From the NCBI GenBank assembly GCA_963737555.1, contig CAVTTB010000001.1, forward strand, positions 276,176 through 340,175: DNA of 64,000 bases, read 5' to 3'. The stretch is from JAHJQQ01 sp963737555 (lineage in GTDB: Bacteria > Pseudomonadota > Gammaproteobacteria > Thiohalobacterales > Thiohalobacteraceae). This document shows positions 38,673-48,200 of this stretch, one piece after another (position 1 is the stretch's first letter; every line of letters begins with the position of its first letter). The notes under the pieces were generated by a model, which did no database searches, was not told the origin of the DNA, and was given only the letters and a program-made list of their open reading frames with translations. A program made the translations under genes and the position numbers.

Positions 38673-39328
38673 TGTCTGAGTTTTACGACGCCTTGCTCGC
38701 CGCCACACAGCCGGCACGCGCAGCGTTCATGGAAACGGCGCAATTACAGCGTGGCGCGCGTGGCACGATCTCGCGCGATACTTATGTGGCCTTTCTCACC
38801 CAGGCCTATCACCACGTCAAGCATACCGTGCCCTTGCTGATGGCTTGCGGCAGTCGCTTGGATGAATCTCTGGAATGGTTGCGCGTCGGGTTAGGCGAGT
38901 ACATCGAAGAAGAGATGGGTCATCAGGAATGGATACTCAACGATATTAAGGCCTGCGGTGCCGATGCAGAAGCGGTGCGCCGGGGCATGCCCAATGCCGC
39001 GACTGAGCTGATGGTCGCCTACGCCTACGACACCGTGCAGCGCAACAACCCGGTCGGATTTTTCGGCATGGTGCTGGTGTTGGAAGGCACCAGTGTGCAA
39101 CTGGCGACCCATGCTGCGGGCGCCATCCAATCCGCATTGGGATTGCCCGATCAAGCCTTCAGTTATCTGCGCTCGCACGGTTCGTTGGATGAGAAGCACA
39201 TCCAATCCTACCGCACGCTGATGAACCGTTTGTCACGACCTGCCGACCAACAGGCCGTGATCCATTGCGCGCAACTGTTCTATCAGTTGTACGGTGATGT
39301 TTTCCGCAGTCTGCCATTAGATGCATGA
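38672..39328 (+). CDS. Heme-oxygenase-like (TenA/UndA-like) iron-containing oxidase
   Basis: The 218-residue all-helical protein belongs to the TenA/heme-oxygenase-like superfamily. Candidate metal ligands lie in AYHHVKHTVPL, GEYIEEEMGHQEWILNDI (E...E..H) and SLDEKHIQSY (D..H), the spacing seen in heme-oxygenase-like diiron oxidases (HDOs) such as the alkene-forming UndA. It lacks the thiaminase TenA active-site pattern as far as I can tell. The gene overlaps the ligase stop (TGATG), so the two are translationally coupled. An acyl- or amino-acid-derived substrate is plausible but not shown. Confidence 0.8.
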   Translation: MSEFYDALLAATQPARAAFMETAQLQRGARGTISRDTYVAFLTQAYHHVKHTVPLLMACGSRLDESLEWLRVGLGEYIEEEMGHQEWILNDIKACGADAEAVRRGMPNAATELMVAYAYDTVQRNNPVGFFGMVLVLEGTSVQLATHAAGAIQSALGLPDQAFSYLRSHGSLDEKHIQSYRTLMNRLSRPADQQAVIHCAQLFYQLYGDVFRSLPLDA

Positions 39329-39364
39329 CAACCTACAAAACGACGACTCCTTCGGAGGCAAATT

Positions 39365-40015
39365 ATGAAATACCTACACAATTACATCGCGGTCATGGCC
39401 TTGATGCAGGCGGGGTGGGCCGCGGCCGATCCGAATCTGGATGCATCCATTCAGGAGTTGCAGCAGGAATGGGCCGTTGTCAAATACCAGACTGCCAAGG
39501 ACCAGCAGGATGCCGCATTCACTCTCCTCGAGGCCAAGGCGGAATCGGCGGTACAGGCCTATCCGCAGGCCGCTGAGCCGCTGGTCTGGGAGGCGATTAT
39601 TCTTAGCACGCATGCCGGGGTGAGCGGCGGTCTGGGTGCGCTGAGTAAGGTCAAACAGGCGCGTGTGCTGTTGGAGAAGGCCGCCAGCATCGAGCCGAAT
39701 GCGCTGCACGGTTCCATCTATACATCACTGGGCAGTCTGTATTACCAGGTGCCCGGCTGGCCGATCGGCTTCGGTGATGACAAGAAGGCTGAGCAGTATC
39801 TGAAGCAGGCGCTGACGCAAAATCCCGATGGCATCGACCAGAATTATTTCTACGGTGATTTCCTGCGCGATCAGGGACGTTATCAGGAAGCGATCACGTA
39901 TCTCACCAAGGCGATCAACGCCGCGCCACGTCCGAACCGTGAACTTGCCGATCAGGGGCGTCGCGAGGAGGCCAAGCATGTACTGGCCATGGTCGAAGCC
40001 AAACTGGCCAAGTAG
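39365..40015 (+). CDS. Periplasmic TPR-repeat protein
   Basis: The 216-residue protein has a signal peptide (LMQAGWAAADP cleavage region near residue 20) and TPR-like repeats: LLEKAASIEPNALHGSIYTS, AEQYLKQALTQNPDG, YQEAITYLTKAINAAPRP. It is not a lipoprotein. GGAGG precedes the ATG. It lies between the iron oxidase and the SDR gene, so it may be an export or scaffold component of the same system; its function is unknown. Confidence 0.8.
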   Translation: MKYLHNYIAVMALMQAGWAAADPNLDASIQELQQEWAVVKYQTAKDQQDAAFTLLEAKAESAVQAYPQAAEPLVWEAIILSTHAGVSGGLGALSKVKQARVLLEKAASIEPNALHGSIYTSLGSLYYQVPGWPIGFGDDKKAEQYLKQALTQNPDGIDQNYFYGDFLRDQGRYQEAITYLTKAINAAPRPNRELADQGRREEAKHVLAMVEAKLAK

Positions 40016-40030
40016 CGGAGCAGGACTGAA

Positions 40031-40831
40031 ATGCAGATTCACAACGCGCGCATCGTTCTGACCGGTGCCAGTGGCGGTATCGGCGCGGCACTGGCTGCGG
40101 AACTGGCAAAACGCGGCGCGCGCCTGGGTCTGGTCGGGCGTGATTTGGCCAAGTTGAATGCGCTGGCGCAGCCGCTGGCGTCGCAAGGGATCGAGGTGGA
40201 ATGCATCGCCACCGATCTGACCCAGGCAGAGGGCAGTGCGGTGGTGCGGGCGCGCATGCAGGCGCGCTTCGGCGGTGTGGATATCGTCATCAACAACGCC
40301 GGCATTACCGACTTCACGCAATTCAGCCAGGCGGACCCGCAGCTGATTGAACAGGTGCTGCGCACCAATGTGTTGGCGCCGATGCAGTTGTCGCGCGCGT
40401 TGCTGCCGGATATGCTGACCCAGGGACGCGGTCAGATCGTCAATGTCGGATCGATATTCGGTTCCATTGCCTTTGCCTGTTTCGCCAGTTATTCGGCCAG
40501 CAAGTTCGCACTGCGGGGATTTTCCGAGGCGTTACGCCGCGAACTGGCCGGCAGTGGCGTGGGCGTGACGTATGTTGCGCCGCGCGCGGTGCGCACGCCG
40601 CTCAATACGGCGGCCGTGCAGCGTATGGCGGAACGGGTCAAGATGGCCATGGATGAACCCGAACAGGTCGCCAAGCAGATCGTCCGTGCCATCGAACAGG
40701 ATCGCAAAGATGTCTACCTGGGATTTCCCGAATCACTGTTCGTGCGCATCAATGCGCTGTGGCCGCGCCTGGTGGATGCGGCGCTCGGCAAACAGAATAA
40801 GATCATGCGGGAGTTCACCCGCGAAGGCTGA
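40031..40831 (+). CDS. Short-chain dehydrogenase/reductase
   Basis: A classical SDR of 266 residues: the nucleotide-binding motif TGASGGIGAALA (residues 11-22), NNAG, the catalytic serine in VNVGSIFGSIAF and the YSASK pair are all present. The C-terminal region (FPESLFVRINALWPRLVDAA) resembles membrane-associated SDRs acting on fatty or lipid substrates. It starts 16 bases after the TPR gene and ends seven bases before the response regulator. Confidence 0.9.
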   Translation: MQIHNARIVLTGASGGIGAALAAELAKRGARLGLVGRDLAKLNALAQPLASQGIEVECIATDLTQAEGSAVVRARMQARFGGVDIVINNAGITDFTQFSQADPQLIEQVLRTNVLAPMQLSRALLPDMLTQGRGQIVNVGSIFGSIAFACFASYSASKFALRGFSEALRRELAGSGVGVTYVAPRAVRTPLNTAAVQRMAERVKMAMDEPEQVAKQIVRAIEQDRKDVYLGFPESLFVRINALWPRLVDAALGKQNKIMREFTREG

Positions 40832-40837
40832 AACACG

Positions 40838-41506
40838 GTGAGGATCCTGCTGGTCGAAGACGACACCCTGCTCGGTGAAGGCATCCGTGTCGGACTGCGT
40901 CAGGACGGCTATGCGGTTGATTGGGTGACCCAGGGTGAAGCGGCGGAACAGGCGCTGGCCACGGACGCATTCGATTTGGTGGTGTTGGATCTTGGCTTGC
41001 CGGGCCGGGATGGGCTGAGTGTTCTGCAACAACTGCGTCGGGTCGGCAACGACACGCCGGTGATCATTCTTACCGCGCGTGACACCGTTGCCGACCGCAT
41101 TCAGGGCCTCGACGGCGGCGCGGATGATTATCTGATCAAGCCGTTCGATCTTGATGAACTGGCGGCACGCGCCCGGGCGTTGATCCGGCGCAGCAAGGGA
41201 CGGACGACGCCGCTGTTACAGCATGGCAGCCTGACGCTCGACCCGGCCAGCCATCAGGTGATCTATAAAGACCAGCCCGTCGAGATGTCACCGCGCGAAT
41301 TCGCCCTGTTGCGCATCCTCATGGAAAATGCCGACAAACTGGTGTCCAAGACGCGCCTGCAGGAAACCCTGTACGGCTGGGACCAGGATGTCGAGAGCAA
41401 CGCCGTGGAAGTTCACATTCATCACCTGCGCAAAAAACTCGATGCCGGATTGATCGAGACGGTACGTGGCGTCGGCTATCGTTTGGCTAAAGACCCTAAG
41501 CCATGA
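40838..41506 (+). CDS. OmpR/QseB-type response regulator
   Basis: The 222-residue protein has a receiver domain with the phosphoacceptor aspartate in DLVVLDLGLPG, the conserved T/S region ILTARDT and the lysine of IKPFD. The C-terminal winged helix reads EMSPREFALLRIL to VEVHIHHLRKKL. It resembles QseB/PmrA regulators. The start codon is GTG. It overlaps the sensor gene by four bases, and a PmrA/QseB-like box precedes the operon. Confidence 0.92.
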   Translation: MRILLVEDDTLLGEGIRVGLRQDGYAVDWVTQGEAAEQALATDAFDLVVLDLGLPGRDGLSVLQQLRRVGNDTPVIILTARDTVADRIQGLDGGADDYLIKPFDLDELAARARALIRRSKGRTTPLLQHGSLTLDPASHQVIYKDQPVEMSPREFALLRILMENADKLVSKTRLQETLYGWDQDVESNAVEVHIHHLRKKLDAGLIETVRGVGYRLAKDPKP

Positions 41507-42857
41507 TCTCTATCCGTCAACGTCTGTTGCGCAATATCATACTGCTGTTCCTGGTGTCCTGGCTGGGCGTGACGGCGGTGACGTATCTCGAATCCCGTCA
41601 CGAAATCGAAGAGATTTTCGATGCGCAACTTGCGCAGGCGGCCGGTATCATCAGTGATCTGACCCTGGAACATCTGGATCAGGGTGAGGTGGCGAACATC
41701 AAGTTGCCCAAAGCCGTCTTTGGCCATCACTACGAACGCAATATCAGCTTTCAAATCTGGCGTGGTGATGCGCTGGTGCTGCGCTCGCAGAGCGCACCGG
41801 AGACGCGCTTGTCGACTACGTCTGGATTCAGCGATGTTGAGATTTTCGGTTTTCCTTGGCGGGTCTTTATGCTGCATACGCCGGATGGGCGCTATACCTT
41901 GTACGCCGCCGAGCGCTATGTAGTACGCAATGAACTCATCACTGAAATCACGCGCGGTGCACTGTATCCGCTGCTGTTGGCGTTGCCGCTGGTGGCCTTG
42001 TTCATTTGGATGAGCATCGGGCGTGGGCTGGAACCGCTCAAGCAGTTAGCCAGTGAAGTCGCGCAGCGTACGCCACAGACACTCAAGCCGCTGGATGCCG
42101 GTGCGGTACCCAAAGAGGTATTCGCCTTGACCACGGCCTTGAATGCGCTGTTGCAGCGACTCCAAGAGGCATTCGAGCGTGAGACGCGTTTTACCGCCGA
42201 TGCCGCCCACGAATTGCGCACGCCTCTGGCGGGCATCAAGACGCATGCGCAGGTGGCCATGCGCTCGACATAACGACGACGAACGTCGGGCGGCCTTGAA
42301 TAATATTCTGGTGGGTGTGGATCGCAGCACGCGGCTCATCGAACAGATGCTGACGCTGGCGCGGCTGGAGCCGGAATCGTTCACGCAGGGATTTGCACCC
42401 GTCGAGCTGAGTCGAATCGTTGCGGACACGCTGGCCGACTTTTCTGCGCAGGCGACGCGTAAGGGCATACAGCTTGGTTTTGTCGATGATTGCCCACAGG
42501 CGCAGGCATGTCAGATCAGCGGTTATGCGCCGGGACTCGCTATTATGCTGCGCAATCTCATCGATAATGCGTTGCGCTACACGCCCGAGTGCTGGATCGA
42601 TCGAAGTCCGACTGACACCCACACCAGAGCAGGTTGAACTGACGGTGACGGACAGCGGGCCGGGCATTCCTGCCGAGGCGCGCGCGCGGGTGTTCGATCG
42701 CTTCTATCGTCGCAGCAGTGGCGATGGACAAGGTTGCGGGCTGGGGCTGTCCATCGTGCAGCGCATCGCCCAATTGCATCAGGCCGAACTGCGTGTTGAG
42801 GATGCACCCAGCGGTCAAGGTTTGCGCGTGTGCGTGGCGTTTACCAGGGTCAAATAA
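41503..42857 (+). CDS. QseC-type sensor histidine kinase (two frameshifts)
   Basis: The kinase has an N-terminal membrane helix (IILLFLVSWLGVTAVTYL), a periplasmic sensor region, a second helix (YPLLLALPLVALFIWMS), HAMP and the H-box DAAHELRTPLAGIK. A frame change near 42265 separates this from RHNDDERRAALNNILVG and the N-box LRNLIDNALRYTPE; another near 42593 separates the rest, with DSGPGIP and GCGLGLSIVQRIA, ending at 42857. Repaired length is about 450 residues. Both breaks are single-base changes within conserved sequence. Confidence 0.88.
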
Positions 42858-42890
42858 TCGGGATCAGCGTAGTCTGTCCCCAACGCAACT

Positions 42891-43983
42891 TCAATCCGAC
42901 AACGCTGGATAATCCGTGTAGCCCTTGGCGTCGCCGCCATAGAACGTAGCTGGATCGGCGTTGTTCAGTGGCGCATCCTGCGCAAAGCGCTCGGGCAGGT
43001 CGGGATTGGCGATATACGGTACGCCAAACGCGACCAAATCGGCATCACCGGCGGCGAGCACCGCGTTGGCGCGTGCCTTGTCGTAGCCCGCGTTGACCAT
43101 GTATGTCCCTTTGAAAAGCGCGCGCAGCTTGCGCAGATCGAAGGCCGGACCGGCAGCGCCCGGTGTTTCGGCGCCCATCGCCGTGATGTGCAGGTAGGCC
43201 AAGCCAAAGCGATTCAGCTGCTCGACAACATAACCGAACGTAGCTTCCGGATTGGAATCGCGAATGTCGTTGAAGGGGTTCAGTGGCGACAAGCGAATGC
43301 CGACACGATCGGCGCCCCAGACGCTGCACACTGCGTCGGTAATTTCCAACATCAAACGCGCGCGGTTGGCGATAGAGCCGCCATATTCATCGTTGCGCTG
43401 GTTGGTCCCGTCGCGCAGGAACTGATCGGGCAGATAACCATTCGCGCCGTGAATCTCGACGCCATCGAATCCGGCGTTCAGGGCGTTGCGCGCGCCGTTG
43501 CGGAACTGTTCGATGACCAGCGGTATTTCACTCAGTTCCAAGGCGCGCGGCGTCACGAAATCTTTAAGGCCCTCGAAGGTGTACACCTGTCCCTCAGGTT
43601 TGAGTGCCGAAGGCGCCACGGGTGGCGCGCCACTTAGGTTGGAAGCAGGGATGCGAGATACGCCCTACGTGCCACAGTTGCAGAAAGATGCGTCCACCCT
43701 TGGCATGCACGGCAGCGGTGATGCGTCGCCAGCCGGAGACTTGTTCTGCGCTATGGATGCCGGGTGTGAAGGGATAGCCCTGTCCCTCCGGCGCGACTTG
43801 CGAGCCTTCGGTAATAATCAGCCCAGCGCTCGCGCGCTGGCAGTAGTGTTCAAGCGCAAGCGCGCTGGGAATGTTGCCCGCCTCGGCACGGTTGCGCGTC
43901 ATGGGCGCCATCACGATGCGATTGGGGAGTCGATGCGGCCCGAGCTGCAGCGGTGAAAAGAGGTCGATCGTTGTCGTGTTCAT
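42891..43983 (-). CDS. nemA: Old Yellow Enzyme family ene-reductase, NemA-like (one frameshift)
   Basis: An FMN-dependent ene-reductase. The N-terminal part from 43983 has LFSPLQLGPHRLPNRIVMAP, MTRNRA and GRIFLQLWHVGRISHP. Near 43610 the frame changes; the next frame carries ALELSEIPLVIEQFRNGARN, FDGVEIHGANGYLPDQFLRD and the FMN-binding YMVNAGYDKARANAVLA region. Repaired length is about 363 residues, the usual size. The gene is convergent with the sensor kinase, whose stop is 33 bases away, and may be unrelated to that operon. Confidence 0.88.
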
Positions 43984-44041
43984 GACGGGTATCCTATCGG
44001 GTGAACGTGACTAGATCCATACAATCTATACGCCTCTGAAA

Positions 44042-44067
44042 TTAAAAGACCCCGCCGTGGCGGGGTC
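44042..44067 (-). terminator. Rho-independent terminator after the secreted hypothetical
   Basis: On the minus strand GACCCCGCC-AC-GGCGGGGTC (9-bp stem) is followed by TTTTAAT. It lies about 50 bases after the stop of the minus-strand gene at 44118-44786. Confidence 0.8.
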
Positions 44068-44117
44068 CGGTTCTCTGGCCGTGTTGTCCGATGCGGACAA
44101 AGCCTGCGATATGGCAG

Positions 44118-44786
44118 TTACTGGGCCACCGGTGCAGCCGGAATATCGAAGGTCACCAGTGAGCTGCCGTTCGAGGTGACATCACTGCCATCGGCTGTGG
44201 TTACCGTATTGGCCACGGCCAAGGCGCCAGCGTAAGCGCTGGCACTCCAGTCGCCATTCAGCGTGATCGCATAAACACCGGCGTCACCGGCGCTGAAGCA
44301 GACCGCGCCGCAGTAGTCCGCGCCGGCGAGCGGGAAGGCGTTGCTGTAGCTGAAGTTGTCCGCTGTCAGACCGGTAACGGCCTGACCATTCTGCGTGACG
44401 TGTACAAATACGGTGACGGGCGCATCGTTGTCGGCGTTACGATCGGCGGAGGACGCGACATTCACCTGCACATCCAACGTGTTCTTCAGCGCGGCGACAT
44501 CGCTGGCAAGGGCGTTGATGTCTTCGCCGATGAGACCTATTTCATCGTGAATGAGATCGCCGTCGCCCGACACGCTGTCAAGCTTGGCGTCGATATCTGC
44601 GATCATCTGTTTAACAGTCAGAAAGTCCATCTTCATCGCCTGCCAGGGGCGACCGTTCGGATACCCCTTGCTGGCCGGGTGGGCATTGCTCGCAACGGGT
44701 TTTGCCGCCAAGGCAGGTTCGGCGGCGACAGCCATGCCAAGGGCGAGGGTGAGGGCAGTGAAGAGCGCGGTGCGATTTGAATTCAT
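44118..44786 (-). CDS. Secreted hypothetical protein with coiled-coil segment
   Basis: The 222-residue protein is not recognised. It begins with a clear signal peptide (residues 1-28, LTLALGMAVAAEPALA). A helical region with hydrophobic heptads follows (residues 50-105: FLTVKQMIADIDAKL, LIHDEIGLIGEDINALASDV). The C-terminal half looks like a beta-rich domain (VTVFVHVTQNGQAVTGLTAD) with two close cysteines (DYCGAVCF). An upstream ATG at 44996 is possible, but AGGAG before 44786 and the signal peptide favour the shorter form. It has its own terminator and appears to be a single-gene unit. Confidence 0.7.
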   Translation of the reverse strand: MNSNRTALFTALTLALGMAVAAEPALAAKPVASNAHPASKGYPNGRPWQAMKMDFLTVKQMIADIDAKLDSVSGDGDLIHDEIGLIGEDINALASDVAALKNTLDVQVNVASSADRNADNDAPVTVFVHVTQNGQAVTGLTADNFSYSNAFPLAGADYCGAVCFSAGDAGVYAITLNGDWSASAYAGALAVANTVTTADGSDVTSNGSSLVTFDIPAAPVAQ

Positions 44787-45020
44787 TTTGGTCTCCTTAG
44801 AGTGCCTATCGGTCTGAAATATTTGGGCGATCAGTACCACGAATCCGACTAAACGTATGTAAGAAATTGGCTCTACGTGCGGGCCCCGGTGTATATCGAG
44901 CAGCATGTCGGGGTGCATATCCGAACGCGGATCGATACAACAAACGTTCGCTGAGTCTAGGCCGTTGCAAAGATAAAAATGTTTATCAGTCGACATTTCC
45001 GAAACTGGGGGGCGAAGATT

Positions 45021-47513
45021 TTACCCCTCACGCAACAATACCGCTGGCGGCCGCGACAGCACCGTCCGCGTGCCCCACAGACCGGCCAAGGCGATGCCCA
45101 GCGCGGCGCACAGCGGCGCAGCTAACCACACCGGCCAATGCCAGGCGTAATCCAAATAGAAGATGCGCGTGTACAGCAACCACGCAATCAGTTCCGTGCC
45201 GGCCGCGGCGAGCAGGCCGGAGAGCAGACCGAGCAGGACAAATTCGGCGAGGTGGCCGCTGCGGACTTGGCGGCGGCTGGCGCCGAGCGCGCGCAGCAGT
45301 GCGCCTTCCTGGATACGTTCGTCGTGGCTGGCAGCGAGCACCGCGAACAACACCGCGAGACTGGCCAGCAGCACGAATACCAGGATGTATTCCACGGCCA
45401 GTGTGACTTGCTGGAAAATGCGCCGCACCTCGCCGAGCAGCGCGCCGACATCGAGTACCGTCACGGCGGGGAACTGCGCGACCAGGCGCTGCAAGACGGG
45501 CTGCTGTCCCGGCGCCAGATAAAAACTGGTCATCGCCGAACCCGGGTAATGTTCCAACACGCCCGGTGGAAACACCACATAGAAATTCGGCCGGAACGAA
45601 TCCCACTCCACGCTGCGCAGGCTGGTGATGTGCGCGTCGAGTAATTGTCCGGCGATGAGGAATTCCAATTTATCACCGAGTTTCAGGCCGAGATTCTCCG
45701 CGAGTTTGTTCTCGACCGACACGGGTATGCCGGCGTCGGTCGCCGCGCTCATCCAGGTGCCGGCGATGAGCCGGTTGCCTTCCGGCAGTGTCTCGCTCCA
45801 GGTGAGATTCAGATCGCGGTGCAGGGCGTTGTTGTCCTGCGCCTCTTTGGTGACGGCCTGACGTACCGGCATGCCGTTGATGGCGGCGAGACGACCGCGC
45901 ACCACCGGGTACACCGGCGCGCTGAGGATGTTTTCCTGCTTGAGGAAGGCGGCGAAGTTCGCGCGCTGTTCGGGAAGAATATTAATGGCGAATTGATTCG
46001 GCGCATCGTCGGGCAATTGCGTCTGCCAGCTTTCGAGCAGATCGACGCGCAGCAAGGCGGTCAGACTCATGGCCATGATGACCAGACCGAAGGCCGCGAT
46101 CTGGCCGATGCTGGCCGCGCCGCGTCGCCACAGACTGTTAATGCCGAAGCGCCAGGTTGTGCCTGCGCCTTGGCGTAACCAGCGTGTGCCGCGCAACAAC
46201 AGCAGTGCAATGCCGAGTAGCAGCAGCACCGTCATGGCCACGCCCACGGCAATCAACAACGTGAGACGCGCATCACCGGTGTAACGCCACATCAACACGA
46301 ACAGCGTGAGTAACGCCAGGCCATACACCAACCACGCGCGCGGTGGCAGCGGTTCGAGATCGCGGCGCAACACGCGCAGTGGCGGGACCTGGCGCAGTCG
46401 CAACACCGGCGGCAAGGCGAAGCCGGCGAGGGTGACAAAGCCCGTTGCGATGCCGAGCAACACCGGCAACGGGCCGGCTTGCGGCGGTGTCACCGGCAAT
46501 AGATCCGACAACAGTTGCACCAATCCGAGTTGTGCCATCCAGCCGAACGCCGCACCGACGATACTGCCACTCAATCCCAACAGCAGCATCTGCCACAGAT
46601 ACAGCGTCACGATGTCGCGTTGCACCGCGCCGAAGCAACGCAGCATGGCGCTGGTGTCGTAATGGCGCAGGCTGTAGCGACGCGCGGCCATGGCCACCGC
46701 CACGCCGGCCAGGCCGATGGCGATCAGCGAGGCCAATCCCAGATAGCGTTCCGCTTTGTCCAAGGCGTTGCCGATGGCGGGGCGACTGGTGCGCGCATCG
46801 ATCAGACGGTCTTGTTCGACCAGCTGCGGTTCCAGCCAGTGACGATAGGCATCGATGTTTTCAGTCGCGCCGGTGAACAGCGCGCGATAACTCACGCGAC
46901 TGCCCGGTTGAATGACGCGCGTGCGCGGCAGGTCGTCGAGATGCATGAGCACGCGCGGCGAGAGGTTGAGAATATCGCCGCCACGGCTGGGTTCAAAGCC
47001 GAGGATCTGCGCGATACGGAAATCGGCTTCGCCGATGCGCAGCGTGTCGCCGAGCTTGAGCTTGAGCTGCGCGAACAAGCGTGACTCTATCCACAGCGTG
47101 CCGGGTTCCGGCATCTGCGTCGCGGCGGTTTCGACGCCGAAGGGTTCGGCCATGACCCGCACGGCACCGCGCAGCGGATAGTCGTTATCGACGGCCTTGA
47201 CGGCGACTAATTGCAGGCCGCTGTCGGCCACCGCCATGCTGGCGAATTCGACGGCGCCGGTACGCCGCAGTCCGCGTTGATCGGCTTGCTTGAGCCAGGT
47301 CGCGGGAAGGGTGCGCGAACTCTCCACCACCAGATCCGCGCCGAGCAGTTCGCTGGTCTGTTCGCCGAAGACGCCTTGGAGACGTTCTGAAAACGCCGTG
47401 ATCGCCGTGGTGCTGGCGGCGGCGATGGCCAGCGCGAACAACAGCGCTTGAATCTCACCGGCGCGCCAATCGCGTTTGAGCAAACGGCTCGCCAGGCGCA
47501 GCGTCTGTATCAT
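45021..47513 (-). CDS. ybbP: FtsX-family ABC transporter permease, YbbP-like
   Basis: The 830-residue permease starts at MIQTLRLASRLLKRDWRAGE and has ten or so membrane helices in the FtsX-type pattern: an N-terminal helix, a large periplasmic MacB-like domain, a central cluster (LGLASLIAIGLAGVAVAMAA, LVIMAMSLTALLRVD), a second periplasmic domain and a C-terminal cluster (EYILVFVLLASLAVLFAVLA, PVWLAAPLCAALGIALAGLW). It pairs with the ATPase gene just upstream, overlapping by four bases. In E. coli ybbA-ybbP is divergent from tesA, as here. The transported substrate is unknown. Confidence 0.9.
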   Translation of the reverse strand: MIQTLRLASRLLKRDWRAGEIQALLFALAIAAASTTAITAFSERLQGVFGEQTSELLGADLVVESSRTLPATWLKQADQRGLRRTGAVEFASMAVADSGLQLVAVKAVDNDYPLRGAVRVMAEPFGVETAATQMPEPGTLWIESRLFAQLKLKLGDTLRIGEADFRIAQILGFEPSRGGDILNLSPRVLMHLDDLPRTRVIQPGSRVSYRALFTGATENIDAYRHWLEPQLVEQDRLIDARTSRPAIGNALDKAERYLGLASLIAIGLAGVAVAMAARRYSLRHYDTSAMLRCFGAVQRDIVTLYLWQMLLLGLSGSIVGAAFGWMAQLGLVQLLSDLLPVTPPQAGPLPVLLGIATGFVTLAGFALPPVLRLRQVPPLRVLRRDLEPLPPRAWLVYGLALLTLFVLMWRYTGDARLTLLIAVGVAMTVLLLLGIALLLLRGTRWLRQGAGTTWRFGINSLWRRGAASIGQIAAFGLVIMAMSLTALLRVDLLESWQTQLPDDAPNQFAINILPEQRANFAAFLKQENILSAPVYPVVRGRLAAINGMPVRQAVTKEAQDNNALHRDLNLTWSETLPEGNRLIAGTWMSAATDAGIPVSVENKLAENLGLKLGDKLEFLIAGQLLDAHITSLRSVEWDSFRPNFYVVFPPGVLEHYPGSAMTSFYLAPGQQPVLQRLVAQFPAVTVLDVGALLGEVRRIFQQVTLAVEYILVFVLLASLAVLFAVLAASHDERIQEGALLRALGASRRQVRSGHLAEFVLLGLLSGLLAAAGTELIAWLLYTRIFYLDYAWHWPVWLAAPLCAALGIALAGLWGTRTVLSRPPAVLLREG

Positions 47514-48200
47514 GTCGCGTTCTCCACGCAACGTCCCGCGTCGAGGCGCAGATGACGCGTGCAGCGTTGCGCCAGTTCGGCATCGTGCGTGACCAACACT
47601 AAGGTCGTGTGCTGCGCCTGATTCAATTCAAACAACAGATCGATAATCCGCGCACCCGTGCTGCTGTCGAGATTGCCGGTGGGTTCGTCGGCGAACAGCA
47701 GGGCGGGGCGGGTGACGAAGGCGCGCGCGATGGCGACACGTTGTTGTTCGCCGCCCGACAGTTGCCGCGGCGTAGTGCTCCAGGCGCGGTCCGAGGCCGA
47801 CACGTTCCAGCCAGTCGCGTGCCTGCGCCTGCGCATCGCGCCGGCCCGCGAGTTCCAGCGGCAGCATGACGTTTTCCAAGGCCGTCAGGCTGGGCAGCAA
47901 TTGAAACGACTGAAAGACGAAACCCATGTGCGTGGCGCGCAGGCGGGCGCGACCATCCTCGTCGAGTGTGTTCAAGCAGGTCTGTTCCAGCCACACCTCG
48001 CCACTGCTCGGAATATCCAGGCCCGCGAGCAGCCCCAGCAGCGTGGATTTGCCCGATCCCGAGGCACCGACAATGGCCAGACTGTCGCCACGGTTGATCT
48101 CGACGTCGACATTGTCCAGGATCGTCAGCGAGCCGGCCTGTGTCGGGACGGTCTTGCCAAGGTGTTGCGCACGCATGAGCGGATTCTGCTGTCGATTCAT
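47510..48200 (-). CDS. ybbA: ABC transporter ATP-binding protein, YbbA-like (one frameshift)
   Basis: A LolD/MacB-type ATPase. Walker A is IVGASGSGKSTLLG and the Q-loop FVFQSFQLLPSLTALENVML. One extra base at about 47776 breaks the frame just before the signature; the next frame carries YPRQLSGGEQQRVAIARAF, Walker B LLFADEPTGNLD and the H-loop LVTHDAELAQRC. Repaired length is about 229 residues, as for YbbA. The start at 48200 overlaps the head of the divergent tesA gene by 26 bases. Confidence 0.9.

Noticed and set aside
47926..48174. Upstream extension of tesA
   Set aside because: It only copies the complement of ybbA; the signal peptide begins at 48175.
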